From assembly GCF_021919345.1 (NCBI RefSeq), contig NZ_CP089293.1, forward strand, positions 744,001-808,000: DNA of 64,000 nt, in the 5' to 3' direction. Shown piece by piece: positions 24,788 to 33,894 of the stretch. This stretch comes from Paenarthrobacter nicotinovorans. GTDB lineage: Bacteria; Actinomycetota; Actinomycetes; Actinomycetales; Micrococcaceae. The notes below the pieces were generated by a model, which was not told the origin of the DNA, searched no databases, and was given only the letters and a program-made list of their open reading frames with translations. Both the position numbers and the translations under genes were made by a program. The number at the start of each line of letters is the position of its first letter. Position 1 is the stretch's first letter.

Positions 24788-26248
24788 TTGACGATTCATC
24801 CTTCCGCGAGTGCCGGTTCACCCCATCTCGAACGCCAGCTCAGCAACCGCCACATCCAGCTCATAGCCATCGGTGGAGCGATTGGCACCGGCCTTTTCAT
24901 GGGCTCGGGAAAGACCATTTCCGCAGCCGGCCCATCCGTCATTTTTGTGTACATGATCATCGGCTTCATGCTGTTCTTCGTCATGCGTGCCATGGGCGAA
25001 CTGCTCCTCAGCAACCTGAACTACAAGTCCTTCAGCGATTTCGCCGCTGACCTCCTGGGCCCTTGGGCCGGGTTCTTCACCGGCTGGACCTACTGGTTCT
25101 GCTGGGTCATTACCGGGATCGCCGACGTGATCGCCATCGCCGGCTACTCCAAGGAATTGTGGCCTTCCCTGCCCTTGTGGGTTCCGGGACTCATCACCAT
25201 CGGCATTCTCCTGCTCCTGAACCTGGCCACCGTGAAGGCCTTCGGTGAGACGGAGTTCTGGTTCGCGCTCATCAAGATCGTGGCCATCGCTGCGCTCATC
25301 ATTGTTGGCCTGTTCATGATCTTCAGCGGCTTCGAGTCCGACGCCGGTCCGGCCGGTTTCTCCAACCTGTGGAGCCATGGCGGCTTCTTCCCGAACGAGT
25401 TCATGGGCTTCGTGGCCGGTTTCCAGATCGCCGTGTTCGCGTTCGTGGGCATCGAACTGGTGGGCACCACCGCTGCCGAAGCCAAGGACCCGGAGAAGAA
25501 CCTCCCCAAGGCCATCAACTCGATCCCCATCCGGGTTCTGCTGTTCTACGTCGGTGCCCTCATCATCCTCATGTCCGTCACACCGTGGACGCAGTTCGCC
25601 GCCGGCCACAGCCCGTTTATCGCGATGTTTTCCCTGGCAGGCCTCGGCGCAGCGGCCACCATCGTCAACCTCGTGGTGCTGACATCGGCCATGTCCTCTG
25701 CCAACTCCGGCATCTATTCCACGTCCCGCATGGTGTTTGGTCTCGCCCAGGAGGGCGACGCGCCCAAGGTGTTTGGCGCCCTCTCCGGACGCAAAGTACC
25801 CCGCAACGCCCTGTTCCTGTCCTGCGTCCTGCTGCTGTCCGGCGTCGTGCTCATGTACGCCGGCCAGGACGTTGGCAAGGCCTTCGACATGGTGACCACA
25901 GTGTCCGCGGTGTGCTTCGTGTTCGTTTGGTCGATCATCCTGGCCAGCTACCTTGCCTTCAGGAAGCGCCGGCCACACCTGCACGAGTCGTCAGCGTTCA
26001 AGATGCCCGGTGGCGTGGTGATGGTTTGGGTGGTGTTCGCGTTCTTCGCTTTCGTGCTGTGGGCCCTTACCACCCAGCCGGACACCCTGATTGCCTTGCT
26101 CGCCACCCCCGTGTGGTTTGTGATTCTGGGGGTCGCGTGGATCATCCTTCGGCGCCGGCCCGCGCATCTGGCACGCTACGCGGAGTTCCAGGCTGAATTG
26201 CAGCGGGATGCTGAGAGGACGGCCGAGCCGGAGCCGGCCACCAAGTAG
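24788..26248 (+). CDS. Amino-acid permease (APC family), probably glycine/alanine/D-serine
   Basis: Proton-coupled uptake of small neutral amino acids. The 486 residues have about 12 membrane helices and the APC signature QLIAIGGAIGTGLFMGSG in helix 1, then LLLSNLNYKSFSDFAADLLG. It resembles CycA-type D-serine/D-alanine/glycine transporters. The start is TTG 24788, set by ACGGAG 5 nt upstream and by homology (HLERQLSNRHIQLIA); the open frame to 24530 is the riboswitch. The tandem glycine riboswitch supports glycine as ligand or regulator signal. Confidence 0.88.
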   Translation: MTIHPSASAGSPHLERQLSNRHIQLIAIGGAIGTGLFMGSGKTISAAGPSVIFVYMIIGFMLFFVMRAMGELLLSNLNYKSFSDFAADLLGPWAGFFTGWTYWFCWVITGIADVIAIAGYSKELWPSLPLWVPGLITIGILLLLNLATVKAFGETEFWFALIKIVAIAALIIVGLFMIFSGFESDAGPAGFSNLWSHGGFFPNEFMGFVAGFQIAVFAFVGIELVGTTAAEAKDPEKNLPKAINSIPIRVLLFYVGALIILMSVTPWTQFAAGHSPFIAMFSLAGLGAAATIVNLVVLTSAMSSANSGIYSTSRMVFGLAQEGDAPKVFGALSGRKVPRNALFLSCVLLLSGVVLMYAGQDVGKAFDMVTTVSAVCFVFVWSIILASYLAFRKRRPHLHESSAFKMPGGVVMVWVVFAFFAFVLWALTTQPDTLIALLATPVWFVILGVAWIILRRRPAHLARYAEFQAELQRDAERTAEPEPATK

Positions 26249-26263
26249 GCTTCCCGAACGCAA

Positions 26264-26304
26264 AAGCAGGGCCCTTCACGCTGGCTGCGTGGAGGGCCCT
26301 GCTT
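26264..26304. terminator. Bidirectional terminator between permease and secreted nuclease
   Basis: A 12-bp stem AAGCAGGGCCCT (26264-26275) pairs with 26293-26304, and an inner CACG/CGTG extends it. T-rich tails follow on both sides (AAAAGC before, GCTTATGTTGCTTTT after). It serves convergent genes. Confidence 0.85.
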
Positions 26305-26326
26305 ATGTTGCTTTTGCCGGGAGTGG

Positions 26327-29300
26327 TCAGCCCCTCAAGCACTTCTGGTAGTCCAACCAGGCGAAGGCATACCGCAGCCAGCCCGCGATGTCGTACCACT
26401 TGGACGGCTTGGTGGGTGGGGTGCACTGGGGCGGTTGCGGTCCGCTGTCCGCCACAGTGATCAGAGCCTTCACCACCGTTCCACTTTCGACGGCGGTCAG
26501 CACCAGGGTGCCGGTACCTGCAGCTGCCGCCGCGGGAACCTTGAGGTTCACCGTTGCCGCGCCTGCCGTCACCGGCACGGAACCGAGCGCCACAGCGGCG
26601 CCCTTGCTGTCCACGAAGACGGCGTTCAGCGAGGCGTTGGCCGGGCTGCCGATCGACGTCAGGTTCAGCTTGGAAACAGCCAGGGTGATGGGCTCACCGG
26701 CCTTCACCTGGGCCGCCGTCGAGTTGGCGACGGCAACCGAACGGCGCCCGAAGTCCGGGGACACCGGGTTGTGTTCGCGCAGGTACTTGATCCACGCATC
26801 ACGGTCCACCAGGCCGGTGTCCTTGGTGTTGCTGCCCTCCTTGAAGACCCGGAAGTTGTCACCGCCGGTTGCCAGGAAGCTGAAGGTGCCGATCCTGTAC
26901 AGCTTGGCGGGGTCGATCACGGCGCCGTTTACCCAGATGCCGGTGATGCGGTCACCTGCAGGGCGGGCGGCGTCATAGGTGTAGTTGACGTTCTTGGACA
27001 GACCCAGCTGCTGGTACGGGCGGCTGGGAACAGTGCCGTCCGGGTTGGTCTGCCACTGCTGTTCAAGAAGTGTCTTGAACTGCGTGCCGGTCAGGGACGT
27101 AGTCCAGAGGTTGTTCACGAACGGCAACACCGCGTTGGCCTCGGCGTAGGTGATGGTGCCGTCCGGTGCGTAATAGAGCTCGTTGCGCAGGCCGCCGGGA
27201 TTTACGACGCCGATCTCCGCCGAGCCCAGTTCAGGCGCCTTGAGCGTGTCCACCAGTGAGTCCGCCACCAGGTTTCCCAGCGTGGACTCGCTCGCGCGGT
27301 CGTCACGCTTGGGAGCCCCGCCGGCGGGGTCCGGGGTGAAAGCGGTGGTGATATCAGCGGTCACTGCACCCACCGGCTGGTTGCCGATCTCGGCAGCCTG
27401 GGCAAGGGCCTTGTCCACGATGGTCTTCACTGCCGCCACCCGCGGGTAGCTGGCCACGAGGCTCTCGGCGGTATCGGTCGTCCGGTCCACCACAGCGGCC
27501 TTGTAGGCGGTGACGGACTTGCTTGCGGTGTCTACCGTAAGCGTCACGCTGCCCACGTTTTCGCCGTAGTTGCCGGTCTGCACGATCGGCCGGGTCTTGC
27601 CTGTGGGCTGGCCGTTGGCGTCCAGGACCGGTGCGTCCCAGGCATACTCCTTGTGCGTGTGGCCGGTGAAGATGGCAGCGACGTCAGGAGTGGTTTCGTT
27701 GACCAGTTTGGCGAACGGTCCGCCTGCTGCGACTTCCTGTTCCAAAGTGGCGCCTTCGGGCGTGCCGGAAGCGGCGCCGTCGTGGTTCTCCACAATGATC
27801 AGGTCTGCCAGGTTCTCAGCCTTGATTTTTGCCGCCACGCGGTTGATGGCTTCCACGGGGTCCCCGAACTCAAGATCGGCAATTCCGGCCGGAGTTACCA
27901 AGGAGGGAACTTCCTGGGTGACGGTGCCGATCACGGCCACGCGCATCCCGTTCATGTCCAGTACCTTGTACTCCGGGAGGACCGGGGTGGTGGTGCCCTT
28001 CTGGTAGACGTTCGCACCCAAGTAGGCGAACTTCGCGTTGGTCCCTCCGGCGATGACTCGCTCGCGCAAGTCCTGCCAACCGCCGTCGAACTCGTGGTTG
28101 CCCACAGCGGAAGCCTGCAGCTCCAGCGCGTTGAGGACGTCGATCGTGGGCTGGTCCTTCGCCACTGACGACGCGAACAAGGAAGCGCCGATGTTGTCAC
28201 CAGCGGAGATGAACGCCGTTGCGCCCGGTGCTGCAGCGGCACGGAGTTTCTCCACGGTTCCTGCGAAGAGCACGGTGTTGGTGTCGATGCGGCCGTGGAA
28301 GTCGTTGATGCCCAGGAACTGCAGGTCAACGGTGGCCGGTGCGTCGGGAGTCAGGTTCAGTCCAACCACCACGGGGTCATGGTCGCTGGCCCGGAATTCG
28401 TCCGCGGCGTAGTAGTTGGTCACGTTGTTGTTATACCTGCTGTATTCCAGCGCGACGGACTCTACGGAGTTGATGTTCCAGATGTCGGTCCCGGTGACTT
28501 TTTCCGCAGCCGCCGGGGAAGCAAGGATGTGGTCGAGCGAACCCACCATGCCACCGAACAGGTAGGAGTGTTTGCCGGTGCCGGCCTCAAGGTCGGTGTA
28601 GCCGGCGCCCGTCAGGACGTTGATGGGATCTTCCTTGGCGTAGGCGTTGAAGTCACCGATGAGGAAGACCTTGTCCGTGCCCTTGGAAGCCTGCAGGTCC
28701 TTGGAGAATGCGAGCAACGATTCGGCCTGCTTGGTGCGGGCGATATTGGAGGCACCCTGGCCCTTGTCGGTATCGTCCGGGGTGGCCGCGGAACCCTTGG
28801 ACTTGAAGTGGTTCACGATTGCTATGAACTTCTTGTCGTCGGCAGCGCCCACCGGCTTGAACACCTGTGCCAGCGGTTTGCGGGCGCTTGCGAAGGCCAC
28901 GGTGTCGTTGTGGATGATGGACTCGCCCACGGGCTCGGCAGCGGCCTTCTTGTAGATGAACGCGGTGCGGATCATGTCCTCATCGCTCAGCGGGGGAGCG
29001 TTGGCCGGAGTCCGCACGTAGTCCCAAACACCCGGAGTCTTGACGTTGAGCGCGTCAACCAGCTTGGACAGGGCATCGTCGCGGTTCTTGCCGAACTGTG
29101 CCGAGTTCTCGATCTCTTCAAGGGATATGACGTCCGCGCCGGACTTGGTGATGGCTGCTACGATCTTGGCCTGCTGGCGCTCGAAGTTCTCCGCGTTGGC
29201 GGCTCCGCGGGCGTTGCAGCCTTCCTTGACCGTAATCGGGTTGCCCTCGCGGTCGGTGTAGAAGACGCAGCCGCTCAGCTGGTCCCCGGTGGTGGGGAAG

Positions 29301-30859
29301 TAATTGAGCACGTTGAAGGACGCCAGTTTAAGGTTTCCACCAACGTTGGCCGGACCGTCGGGCCGGGTGGAGGTGAACGACGCAGGCTGGACTGAGTCCG
29401 CGTTGGCCGGGGTCAGCGCGGCCAGCGGCTGGAATTTCCAGGAGTTGTTGCCGTAGCCCAGGATCACGTCGGTGCGGAACTGTGCCGGCGATCCGACCCG
29501 CACGGGATCAGAGGTGCTCAGGTACGGCAGTTGTTGTGCCTTGGTGGTGGCGTCCTTGAGGAAGTTCGTGGACGCGCCGTCGTCGAGCTTGATGGCCCGC
29601 AGGGCGTTGTCGGCAACCACAGCGGCGTACTCCGGCGAACCGTAAGTGGCCACTGCCGTCGGCTGCACCAGTGGTGATGTGCCGGCCGCCAAGCCGACCT
29701 CGCCGTACTGGTTGAGGGAGTAGTTGTCCGTGACGGTGAACTCGCCCTGCGGAGCGACGAGCATGCCCTCCAGGCTCTCACGGGCGGCTTCATTGGCCGG
29801 CAGGGAGAACGGGGTGGACTTGACCTCGGGCGCTGCCTCACTGAGCTTCTTCAAGCCTGCGGCTTCGACCGTGATCTGGGTCTGGTTGGCGAATTCGCTC
29901 ACGGCTCCGGTGAGTTCCAGGTAGTCACCCGGCTGTACCGTTGCCGCCGTCGTAGGCGAGTAGACGAACAAAGCGTCCGACGCCGTCCTGGCCGCCCCGC
30001 CGGCGTCGCCGCCGGTTCCGGGGGTCTGGACGTAGTAGCCGTTGAATCCGCCGGTTGCGTAGACGGCCGTGACCTTGCCGCGCGTCGTGACGGTGCTGCC
30101 TACGAACGGGCTTGCCGTGCCGGTGCCTTGGATCTCTGCGATGGTCTTGACGCCGGGCTGCGGACCGGGGTCCGTGGGCGGGGTTCCGCCGTTGGAACCT
30201 GTCGGGGTGATGGTGGTGCTGAGGCTGAAATCGGCGGCGTTGGAGTCGGTGTCCGCACCGTTGGTTCGATTCAGGCTCTTGACGTCTGCGTTGCCGGCAG
30301 GTGCGCTGGCTGCGGCGGTCTCGAAGGTGTTGGAGGTGCCGTAGCCAAGGAGGTCGGCAATGGCGGGGTTTCCGGTGACCGAGCCGGCAGGGAGCGGTGA
30401 GACCGCGTTGGCTTGCTTGGCCAGGACCAGGGTTCCCGTGGTGCCACTGGGATTCAGAGTGCCGGTTGCCTGCACATCGGGCGTGGGGAGGTTCGGGGCC
30501 GTGGAACTGCCGTTGTTCGTGGCTCCCTGAACCAGGTAGTAGCCCTTGGCCGGGATGCTGCCCGTCAAGGGAGTGATGCCGGTAGGTGCCGTAGTGGCGG
30601 TGGCTGATCTGTACTGCAGGGACCATCCGGCCAGGCTGACGGGAGTGTCCGAGGAGTTGTAGAGCTCCACGAACTTGTTCTTGAAGGCGGCGCCCGTACT
30701 GCCGCCGCTGAGGTACGCCTCATTGATTACCACAGGCGAAGTGCCGGTGGGTGCTGCCGGATCGTCCGCCGCGAAGGCGGGTGCCGCCGTCAGCGGGGCT
30801 GCAAGCAACCCGACTGACAGGACCGTTCCCGCAGCTGATTTCCAATATTGATGTTGCAT
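26327..30859 (-). CDS. Secreted multi-domain endonuclease/5'-nucleotidase
   Basis: Extracellular enzyme predicted to cut nucleic acid and dephosphorylate nucleotides. In 1510 residues: signal peptide 1-31 ending AFA, lamin-tail domain (about 40-165: VINEAYLSGGSTG, FVELYNSS), a linker with an OB-like segment, an ExeM/NucH-type endonuclease-exonuclease-phosphatase domain (about 470-830: LASFNVLNYFP, SLEEIENS, IGDFNAY, RASDHDPVVVGL), a calcineurin-like 5'-nucleotidase (from about 860: NDFHGRID, GDNIGASL, GNHEFDGG, FTGHTHKEY) and its C-terminal domain (ESTLGNLVADSL). No LPXTG or transmembrane tail, so likely released. Fits phosphate/nucleoside scavenging. Confidence 0.93.
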   Translation of the reverse strand: MQHQYWKSAAGTVLSVGLLAAPLTAAPAFAADDPAAPTGTSPVVINEAYLSGGSTGAAFKNKFVELYNSSDTPVSLAGWSLQYRSATATTAPTGITPLTGSIPAKGYYLVQGATNNGSSTAPNLPTPDVQATGTLNPSGTTGTLVLAKQANAVSPLPAGSVTGNPAIADLLGYGTSNTFETAAASAPAGNADVKSLNRTNGADTDSNAADFSLSTTITPTGSNGGTPPTDPGPQPGVKTIAEIQGTGTASPFVGSTVTTRGKVTAVYATGGFNGYYVQTPGTGGDAGGAARTASDALFVYSPTTAATVQPGDYLELTGAVSEFANQTQITVEAAGLKKLSEAAPEVKSTPFSLPANEAARESLEGMLVAPQGEFTVTDNYSLNQYGEVGLAAGTSPLVQPTAVATYGSPEYAAVVADNALRAIKLDDGASTNFLKDATTKAQQLPYLSTSDPVRVGSPAQFRTDVILGYGNNSWKFQPLAALTPANADSVQPASFTSTRPDGPANVGGNLKLASFNVLNYFPTTGDQLSGCVFYTDREGNPITVKEGCNARGAANAENFERQQAKIVAAITKSGADVISLEEIENSAQFGKNRDDALSKLVDALNVKTPGVWDYVRTPANAPPLSDEDMIRTAFIYKKAAAEPVGESIIHNDTVAFASARKPLAQVFKPVGAADDKKFIAIVNHFKSKGSAATPDDTDKGQGASNIARTKQAESLLAFSKDLQASKGTDKVFLIGDFNAYAKEDPINVLTGAGYTDLEAGTGKHSYLFGGMVGSLDHILASPAAAEKVTGTDIWNINSVESVALEYSRYNNNVTNYYAADEFRASDHDPVVVGLNLTPDAPATVDLQFLGINDFHGRIDTNTVLFAGTVEKLRAAAAPGATAFISAGDNIGASLFASSVAKDQPTIDVLNALELQASAVGNHEFDGGWQDLRERVIAGGTNAKFAYLGANVYQKGTTTPVLPEYKVLDMNGMRVAVIGTVTQEVPSLVTPAGIADLEFGDPVEAINRVAAKIKAENLADLIIVENHDGAASGTPEGATLEQEVAAGGPFAKLVNETTPDVAAIFTGHTHKEYAWDAPVLDANGQPTGKTRPIVQTGNYGENVGSVTLTVDTASKSVTAYKAAVVDRTTDTAESLVASYPRVAAVKTIVDKALAQAAEIGNQPVGAVTADITTAFTPDPAGGAPKRDDRASESTLGNLVADSLVDTLKAPELGSAEIGVVNPGGLRNELYYAPDGTITYAEANAVLPFVNNLWTTSLTGTQFKTLLEQQWQTNPDGTVPSRPYQQLGLSKNVNYTYDAARPAGDRITGIWVNGAVIDPAKLYRIGTFSFLATGGDNFRVFKEGSNTKDTGLVDRDAWIKYLREHNPVSPDFGRRSVAVANSTAAQVKAGEPITLAVSKLNLTSIGSPANASLNAVFVDSKGAAVALGSVPVTAGAATVNLKVPAAAAAGTGTLVLTAVESGTVVKALITVADSGPQPPQCTPPTKPSKWYDIAGWLRYAFAWLDYQKCLRG

Positions 30860-31042
30860 CCGCTCTAACTTTCATTAGGGAGCCCTGTGGGGCCCTGTGG
30901 ACGACGCCCGCTGTCTTGTGAAGTGGGCGATATGCCCGGAAGTTACTCCGGGGTAAAGCTGCCTCGGGCATAGCTGAACACGAACGGATGAATGGGAGGT
31001 GGCGCATCGGTGGCCGGAAGGTTCTCCCGGCCACCGAGGCTC

Positions 31043-31534
31043 CTACTTGGCCGCGCCCTTGAGGGTTCCGGTGGTTGCGGCTCCAGCAGCAGCGCCGATC
31101 AGGCAGACGATCTCACGATCGCCGGTCTTCCAGGAATCGCTGGTGGGGTGGAGGAAAGTGACATCCAGGGCGGACTCTTCGAAGGGTACGCCTACGAAAG
31201 TTGCGAACTGGGCACCGCAGAACTCCTCTGCCTTGGTGCCCACTTCGGTGTCACCGGGGAACGCGGACGTGTCCATTTTGGTGACGGCGTAGGCCTCGAG
31301 GTCGTGGCTCTGGTCGCACGGAATGATGGTGACGTCCACGACTTCCTGGGTATCAGGGTTGGCGATGCAGTCGCCCAGTTTCACTTTGAAGGCGTCTGCT
31401 TTGGACGATTCCGTTGCTTTGCCGGATTCATCCCGCTTGGCGTCCCCGCTGCTGATGAGCGAACATCCCGCCAGTGCCAGCGATGCCATGGTCAGCACGG
31501 CAGCAGCCCTGAGGGTCTTTGAAAGGTGGAGCAT
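31043..31534 (-). CDS. Septum-formation-family lipoprotein
   Basis: Membrane-anchored extracytoplasmic protein of the actinobacterial septum formation family; role not established here. The 163 residues carry a lipoprotein signal with lipobox LAGC, then a single domain with GDCIANPD, IIPCDQSHDLEAYAV, a Cys in EEFCGAQF and FLHPTSDSWKTGDREIVCL. The paired cysteines likely form disulfides. ATG 31534 is preferred because GAGG lies 7 nt upstream; the in-frame ATG at 31546 has none. It lies 183 nt upstream of the secreted nuclease in the same direction. Confidence 0.8.
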   Translation of the reverse strand: MLHLSKTLRAAAVLTMASLALAGCSLISSGDAKRDESGKATESSKADAFKVKLGDCIANPDTQEVVDVTIIPCDQSHDLEAYAVTKMDTSAFPGDTEVGTKAEEFCGAQFATFVGVPFEESALDVTFLHPTSDSWKTGDREIVCLIGAAAGAATTGTLKGAAK

Positions 31535-31655
31535 TCTGGTCCTCATTCCAGAAGGAGCACAGGATTCCTGATCGGAAAGGCCCTGTGGTCAACGATGAGG
31601 GACCCAACAAGGTATTCCCACGCCGGTCGATCCCCCAAGGCCGACGATGAGAGGC

Positions 31656-31696
31656 TCCGGCCGGACTGCCCCTGGGTAGGAGGCAGACCGGCCGGA
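31656..31696 (-). terminator. Hairpin terminator after the VOC gene
   Basis: 15-nt arms 31656-31670 and 31682-31696 pair with one mismatch across an 11-nt loop, 17 nt past the VOC stop. No clear T-run. Confidence 0.65.
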
Positions 31697-31712
31697 CCCG
31701 AATTTTCATAGT

Positions 31713-32498
31713 CTAGGCCGTCTGGCCCTGCTCCTGGATCACCTTGAAGACTGCACCCGTGGGATCGGACAACGTTGCCAGGCGGCCGAAGGGCGTCTCT
31801 TCGGCGGGTTCCATGACGGTGGCGCCCAAGGCCGCAGCCTGCTCAACGGTGGCATCGGTGTCCGCCACCGCGAAGTACACGCTCCACATGGAAGGGACCT
31901 GCGGGGGGAGGAAGCCGGAGGCATCCATGATGCCGGCCTGTGCGTTGTCTCCCGAGCCGAGGGTGGTGTACCGGAACTCAGGGGTGTCGCTCATGACGTC
32001 CGTTTCCCAGCCGAACACCTTCTGGTAAAAGGCGACCGCGGAGTCGTAGTCCTTGGAGAGGAGCTCATGCCAAGCTGGAGCGCCGGCCTCGGCTGCGATC
32101 TCATAGCCCTTCATCTCCCCGAATTGCCAAGCACCGATCGAGGCACCCGAAGAGTCACCGTACATGGCCATGCTGCCTTGCTCGGGAACCTCCATCGGTT
32201 CCAGGTACACCTGGCCGCCGTTGGCAGCTGCGGCTTCCGTGGTTGCTTTGATGTCATCGGTGCGCAGGTAAGTGGACCACACATCCGGCATGGCTCCCAT
32301 GTCCTCCTGCTTCTGCATGATCCCTGCAACCATCCGGCCGTCCTTGGACGCTGTGATGTAGCCGCCGTACTTCTCCTGGTCGCCGGTCTCGAACGTCCAA
32401 CCGAAGAGGGTGCCGTAGAAAGACTTCGCCTGTTCGGTATCGGAGGTCATCAGGTCGATCCAGCAAGGTGCTCCCGGAGCGATGTCAGGGGTTGGCAT
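31713..32498 (-). CDS. Tandem VOC (glyoxalase/bleomycin-resistance) family protein
   Basis: Cytoplasmic protein of the vicinal oxygen chelate fold; reaction unknown. The 261 residues hold two VOC units, about 8-125 (CWIDLMTSDTEQAKSFYGTL) and 138-258 (AWHELLSKDYDSAVAFYQKV), each with a C-terminal D(P/S)xG element (YGDSSGASIGAW, LSDPTGAVFKVI). The arrangement resembles actinobacterial 27-kDa-antigen/CFP30B-like proteins. Start ATG 32498 with GGAG upstream. It stands alone, transcribed away from a tRNA-Ser. Confidence 0.85.
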   Translation of the reverse strand: MPTPDIAPGAPCWIDLMTSDTEQAKSFYGTLFGWTFETGDQEKYGGYITASKDGRMVAGIMQKQEDMGAMPDVWSTYLRTDDIKATTEAAAANGGQVYLEPMEVPEQGSMAMYGDSSGASIGAWQFGEMKGYEIAAEAGAPAWHELLSKDYDSAVAFYQKVFGWETDVMSDTPEFRYTTLGSGDNAQAGIMDASGFLPPQVPSMWSVYFAVADTDATVEQAAALGATVMEPAEETPFGRLATLSDPTGAVFKVIQEQGQTA

Positions 32499-32652
32499 AG
32501 GTGAGGCTCCTGTTGTTGTTCCGCGATGAAAACCGCGTCTGATGTCGGTTGTTTGGAGACAGTCAGAACACTATGCCGGGGGTCTGACACTTTCAATGAT
32601 CTGCCGGAAGACGGTTCCCGGAGCGGGGTGGCGAGCAGGTAGCGGAAGCAAC

Positions 32653-32685
32653 AAAAATGCCCCGGGTTGAAGAACCCGGGGCATT
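32653..32685 (-). terminator. Terminator of tRNA-Ser (TGA)
   Basis: A 13-bp stem (32656-32668 with 32673-32685) with loop GAAG and five T residues on the minus strand starts 7 nt after the tRNA. Confidence 0.9.
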
Positions 32686-32691
32686 CGTTGG

Positions 32692-32779
32692 CGGAAGGTA
32701 AGGGATTTGAACCCTTGGTACGGGGTTACCGCACACTGGTTTTCAAGACCAGCTCCTTAGGCCGCTCGGACAACCTTCC
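32692..32779 (-). tRNA. tRNA-Ser (TGA)
   Basis: 88 nt, class II with a long variable arm; acceptor GGAAGGT, anticodon stem CTGGT/ACCAG with loop CTTGAAA (anticodon TGA), T-loop GGTTCAAATCC. Discriminator G. Confidence 0.95.
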
Positions 32780-32880
32780 TCGCCTAGTAGTGTTTCATAG
32801 GGAGTTGGCTGTTCCAAAACATCACGTCCACCAGTCCCCGTCCCGGGGCCGGCGGACAAGCAAGAAACCGGGAGTTCGTC

Positions 32881-33864
32881 ATGAAAGCCGTCTTTATCCC
32901 AGAGCCGGGCGGGCCCGAAGTCCTCGAGGTCCGCGAGGTCCCCTCCCCGGTGCCGGGCGATGGCGAGGTACTGATCGACGTCGTTGCTGCGGGCCTGAAT
33001 CGTGCGGACGTCCAGCAGCGCCGCGGCTTCTATCCACCGCCGCCCGGGGCATCGGAAATCCCCGGACTCGAGGTTTCCGGTCGGATCTCCGCCTTCGGCC
33101 CCGGCGTTACCAAGGCCTTCTCCCTGGGGGACAAGGTAGTGGCGCTGCTTTCCGGCGGCGGCTACGCCCAACAGGTGGCGGTTCCTGCCGAACAGGTACT
33201 CCGCGTTCCTGAAGGCGTGGACCTGATCACCGCAGCTGCCCTGCCCGAGGTTGCCGCGACCGTGTACTCGAACCTCATCATGACGGCCCAGCTGCAACCC
33301 GGCGAGACGGTGCTCATCCACGGCGCCACCGGCGGAATCGGCACCATGGCCATCCAGCTCGCGAAAGCCTACGGTGCCACAGTTGCTGCAACGGCGGGGT
33401 CGGATGAAAAAGTCGGCACGGCCAAGGCGTTCCTCGGGGCCGACATCGCCATCAACTACACCGAAGAAGACTTCGTTGAAAGCCTCAAGGCACAAAACGG
33501 CGGCAAAGGCGCGGACGTTATCCTCGACGTTGTGGGTGCCAAGTACCTCCAGCAGAACGTCGACGCGCTCGCTGAGTACGGCAGGCTCATCATCATCGGG
33601 CTGCAGGGCGGCGCCAAGGCGGAGATCAACCTGGGCCAGCTCCTCAGCAAGCGTGCAGCCGTGATCGGCACAGCCCTCCGGCCCCGTTCGGTTGCCGAAA
33701 AAGGCATCATCATGACGGCGGTGCGCGAGTCCGTGTGGCCCATGGTCACCGACGGTCGCATCACGCCGCTCGTCGCCAAGACTTTTCCGCTGGACCAGGT
33801 CCGCGAAGCGCATGAGTACTTCGACTCGGGGGAGCACGTGGGCAAGGTCCTCTTGCTCCTCTGA
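32881..33864 (+). CDS. NAD(P)H:quinone oxidoreductase (zeta-crystallin type)
   Basis: Cytosolic NADPH-dependent reductase of quinones or enones, medium-chain dehydrogenase superfamily without catalytic zinc. The 327 residues contain the GroES-like N-terminal domain with NRADVQQRRGFYPPPPG, the quinone reductase signature region, and the cofactor-binding site HGATGGIGTMAIQLAKAYGA. Start ATG 32881 with GGGAG. It is followed after 30 nt by a PadR regulator, suggesting control by a xenobiotic or redox signal. Confidence 0.9.
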   Translation: MKAVFIPEPGGPEVLEVREVPSPVPGDGEVLIDVVAAGLNRADVQQRRGFYPPPPGASEIPGLEVSGRISAFGPGVTKAFSLGDKVVALLSGGGYAQQVAVPAEQVLRVPEGVDLITAAALPEVAATVYSNLIMTAQLQPGETVLIHGATGGIGTMAIQLAKAYGATVAATAGSDEKVGTAKAFLGADIAINYTEEDFVESLKAQNGGKGADVILDVVGAKYLQQNVDALAEYGRLIIIGLQGGAKAEINLGQLLSKRAAVIGTALRPRSVAEKGIIMTAVRESVWPMVTDGRITPLVAKTFPLDQVREAHEYFDSGEHVGKVLLLL

Positions 33865-33894
33865 CATTCCAGCCAACCCGCAGCAAGGAGCTCC

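Noticed and set aside
24818..25984. 388-codon frame antisense to the amino-acid permease
   Set aside because: Translation is rich in His, Glu, Gln and Gly without a fold-like pattern, as expected opposite a membrane-protein gene.
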